Shown one piece after another: positions 62,252-64,000 of a DNA stretch of 64,000 nt. Source of the DNA: Rhizopus arrhizus (taxonomy: Eukaryota > Mucoromycota > Mucoromycetes > Mucorales > Rhizopodaceae); the NCBI GenBank assembly GCA_024220505.1, contig JAKZZE010000009.1, forward strand, positions 1,560,001 to 1,624,000. The letters run 5' to 3'. A program made the position numbers and the translations under genes. Below the pieces are notes generated by a model that had not been told where the DNA came from, ran no database searches, and saw only the letters and a program-made list of their open reading frames with translations. Position 1 is the first letter of the stretch. Each line of letters begins with the position of its first letter.

Positions 62252-62274
62252 GACAAGGTTTACCAGTCCCACTG
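62252..62274 (-). repeat. right terminal inverted repeat of the Fanzor element
   Basis: The reverse complement starts CAGTGGGACTGG and is followed outward by TA at 62275-62276. Confidence 0.8.
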
Positions 62275-62549
62275 TATAAAATAGTAATAGTTTAATTTGA
62301 ATGTAAGTAAATCATATGTATTTCAAGCCGCATGTACTTTTTTTTAAAATTAAAGTCGTACTTTAATAATTTAAAAATCGTAGATTAGCAAAATCAAATG
62401 TCGTATTTGCCTAGAGATTCTGCACTCATCAATAAATTTCATGCCGTATACACAAAAAATGCTATCGCAAATAAATACATCAAATTTTTGGAGCCCAGTG
62501 ATTATCATTCATCTATAATTTTTTGAACATAAGCAACCAAATCATCTAC

Positions 62550-64000
62550 AACGATTGACAGAGCTATGCTGTTGATGAATATGACTATTCTGAACCTATG
62601 GATTATGTCACTGATGAGGAAACTTACGCCCTTTAACCCATTAGGTCTCATACTGAGTAATTACGTACTCTTTCTCGCGGATATAACTGTACACCTATTG
62701 CTACGTATATCTATGAGCCAAACGATACTGATGAGCACATGAGACAAAGGACTATTGAAGCTACTTGTACAACATACACTGATAAAGATAAAGGTAGATT
62801 TTCAATCTGATACTCGAGAGAACTTTGAGTGCATTGGCTGCTGCAAAACAACCAAGAATATTTGTTCACTCAGCATAAAAATGGGTATTACAGAACGAAA
62901 AGATCCCCCATAGCATTTTAAAAACAGTGATCGTCCGCGTATTCTCAATGAATATCTCAAGAAAGCTATTTATAATTCGCTGACAAGTATCCGTCGATTG
63001 TCTTAGAGCAAATGATAAAACGAATGCTTCAGAGATTTTGGGATACAACATCTCCAAATAGTACTTTATTTGTTTTTAAAGAATGAGTGCAAATTGTTGT
63101 TACAGCCCATTACAAATGTATATATATATAACATTAAAATCCCTGAATATTCTTTAGTCTAGATCTCATTAATTCAAACCGACTCTTTTATTAAATCACA
63201 TCCCTGAATTTTCTATAAATATCCATTCATTTTCTATTAATAAACCCCCAATCAATAATCAAGTGTTATCCTTTCAATTAGACTGACTATCTACCTATTT
63301 TGTCTCATTCTTATTTATCAATTCCTACAAATCCTAATTGCATTTCACACCTTCAAGCCCTTAATGTTATCCTCTCTTACCCGCTTGTATTTTCTATCCA
63401 AACTCCTTACTTCCGGTCCAATTTTTCTTTTCTCTCCTGACTTGAAACAGTAGCCTATTGCATTTGTCACTGAAAAAAACTCTGTTTCAGCGTCTAGACA
63501 GAAATAGAGAGACTAATATCCAAGAACGCCCTGACTGGGTGTGTAAATGGGGTGTGACCGACAGTGAGTTTTGAGAAAACTGCGTCTTTCTGGATGAATC
63601 TCTCGTCTATACTGACATGAAGAATATCATAACAATGTCAAAAAAAAGGACCTTTTGCGGTGGCCGTGATGTCAAAAGCCAGAGCAAAAGTGATCATTAT
63701 CTTAGTTGCAGTCTCTGAATCTGGTCTGATAAAGTACCGCCTGAGACTCCCACAGGCACCAGCAAAAGAAGAAAGAAGGCTGGTCATTCTAAAAGTATTA
63801 GCAAAGAAACAGTGGCTGGACATTATCTAAGGTTCCTTAAGACTACAATGTATTATATGGACAAATATGAGTACATAAAGAAACGTTATTGATAATGTAT
63901 AATGGTCCTACACATAAATCTGAGGGTATTTAAGTACAATGAGTCTCGAGGATGCCAATGTGCCTATCTTCCATCATATTCGTCTGAGCTCAGCCTCATT
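62550..64000 (+). pseudogene. mariner/Tc1-like transposase, decayed, runs off the window
   Basis: Frame-shifted plus-strand pieces in order. MDYVTDEETYAL (about 62,600) is an acidic leader like the one near 860. EATCTTYTDKDKGRF (about 62,758) and LSALAAAKQ lead into an HTH region with stops (KW near 62,880, SIVLEQMIKRML near 63,000). The DDE part starts near 63,490 with RLDRNRETNIQERPDWVCKW, then NCVFLDESLVYTDM (first catalytic Asp) at about 63,577-63,618, KKRTFCGG, and VAGHYLRFLKTT-like sequence. The last part reads SRGCQCAYLPSYSSELSLI, equal to the YLPPYSPELNPIE block of the family, at the window edge. Numerous stops make it dead. Confidence 0.7.

Larger units (their letters stand above)
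60160..62274. mobile_element. TIR-bounded DNA element carrying a Fanzor gene (2,115 bp)
   Basis: The left end begins CAGTGCGACTAGT and the right end, reversed, CAGTGGGACTGGT. Similarity runs over 23 bp (19 identical) and then patchily for about 90 bp further in, with shared TTTCC, AAAATAAATG and AACCTAAA. TA lies immediately outside both ends (60158-60159 and 62275-62276), the target duplication of Tc1/mariner elements. Inside is one plus-strand gene remnant. Fanzor genes are known to ride in several transposon types, mariner-like ones included. I infer that this is such an element, now dead. Confidence 0.85.

Overview
The window looks like nuclear DNA from a fungus of the Mucoromycota, most likely Mucorales. 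The DNA is AT-rich and the genes are split by many short introns (about 43-82 nt, GT...AG). The transposase and LINE remnants resemble families I associate with Mucorales genomes. This placement is inference from style and protein similarity recalled from memory; no search was run. Exon joins were worked out by hand from splice sites, reading phase and protein-family fit. For each modelled multi-exon gene the exon lengths add up to a multiple of three.

Layout. 1-13,050 is gene-poor and repeat-rich: a mariner-like transposase fragment, a small homeobox gene (1,978-2,594), a LINE fragment inside a 119-bp inverted repeat (2,718-3,720), about 6 kb with no gene I can support, a two-finger C2H2 regulator (9,896-10,741) and a decayed Tc1-like element (11,065-13,048). 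13,813-21,723 is dense: GPI7 (GPI-anchor ethanolamine phosphate transferase), a ribosomal L1-domain protein, a DUF1295/steroid-reductase-like membrane protein and glycerol kinase. A small secreted proline-rich protein (24,009-24,669) stands alone. 27,515-33,492 holds CWC22, the divergent ribosomal pair RPL21/RPS9, and a tRNA m3C methyltransferase, with a LINE reverse-transcriptase fragment upstream of CWC22. 33,493-37,577 is a graveyard of LINE 3' ends. 37,867-48,936 holds a TALE-like homeobox gene, NOM1, a 13-exon chitinase with three chitin-binding modules, an HbrB/PRR5-type TORC2 subunit, CIA30 and tubulin cofactor A. After a 4.3-kb gap come SmB, RPL11, an MFS sugar transporter and a PKA catalytic subunit. 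The last 4 kb are mobile DNA.

Functional themes are housekeeping: ribosome and ribosome biogenesis (RPL21, RPS9, RPL11, NOM1, L1-domain protein), splicing (CWC22, SmB), tRNA modification, cell wall and cell surface (GPI7, chitinase, secreted protein), carbon use (glycerol kinase, sugar transporter) and growth signalling (PKA, TORC2). I see no operon-like or pathway cluster.

The most striking item is a 2,115-bp element at 60,160-62,274. It has mariner-style CAGTG terminal inverted repeats and TA flanks, and it carries a broken Fanzor (eukaryotic TnpB-like, RNA-guided nuclease) gene. Upstream of the RuvC part sits a helix-turn-helix segment that resembles the N-terminus of the mariner-like transposases at both ends of this window. 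Other items worth a look are the long LINE inverted repeat, the 14-bp duplication around a truncated LINE, a repeated 9-mer in the RPL21/RPS9 promoter, and many very long A/T homopolymers.
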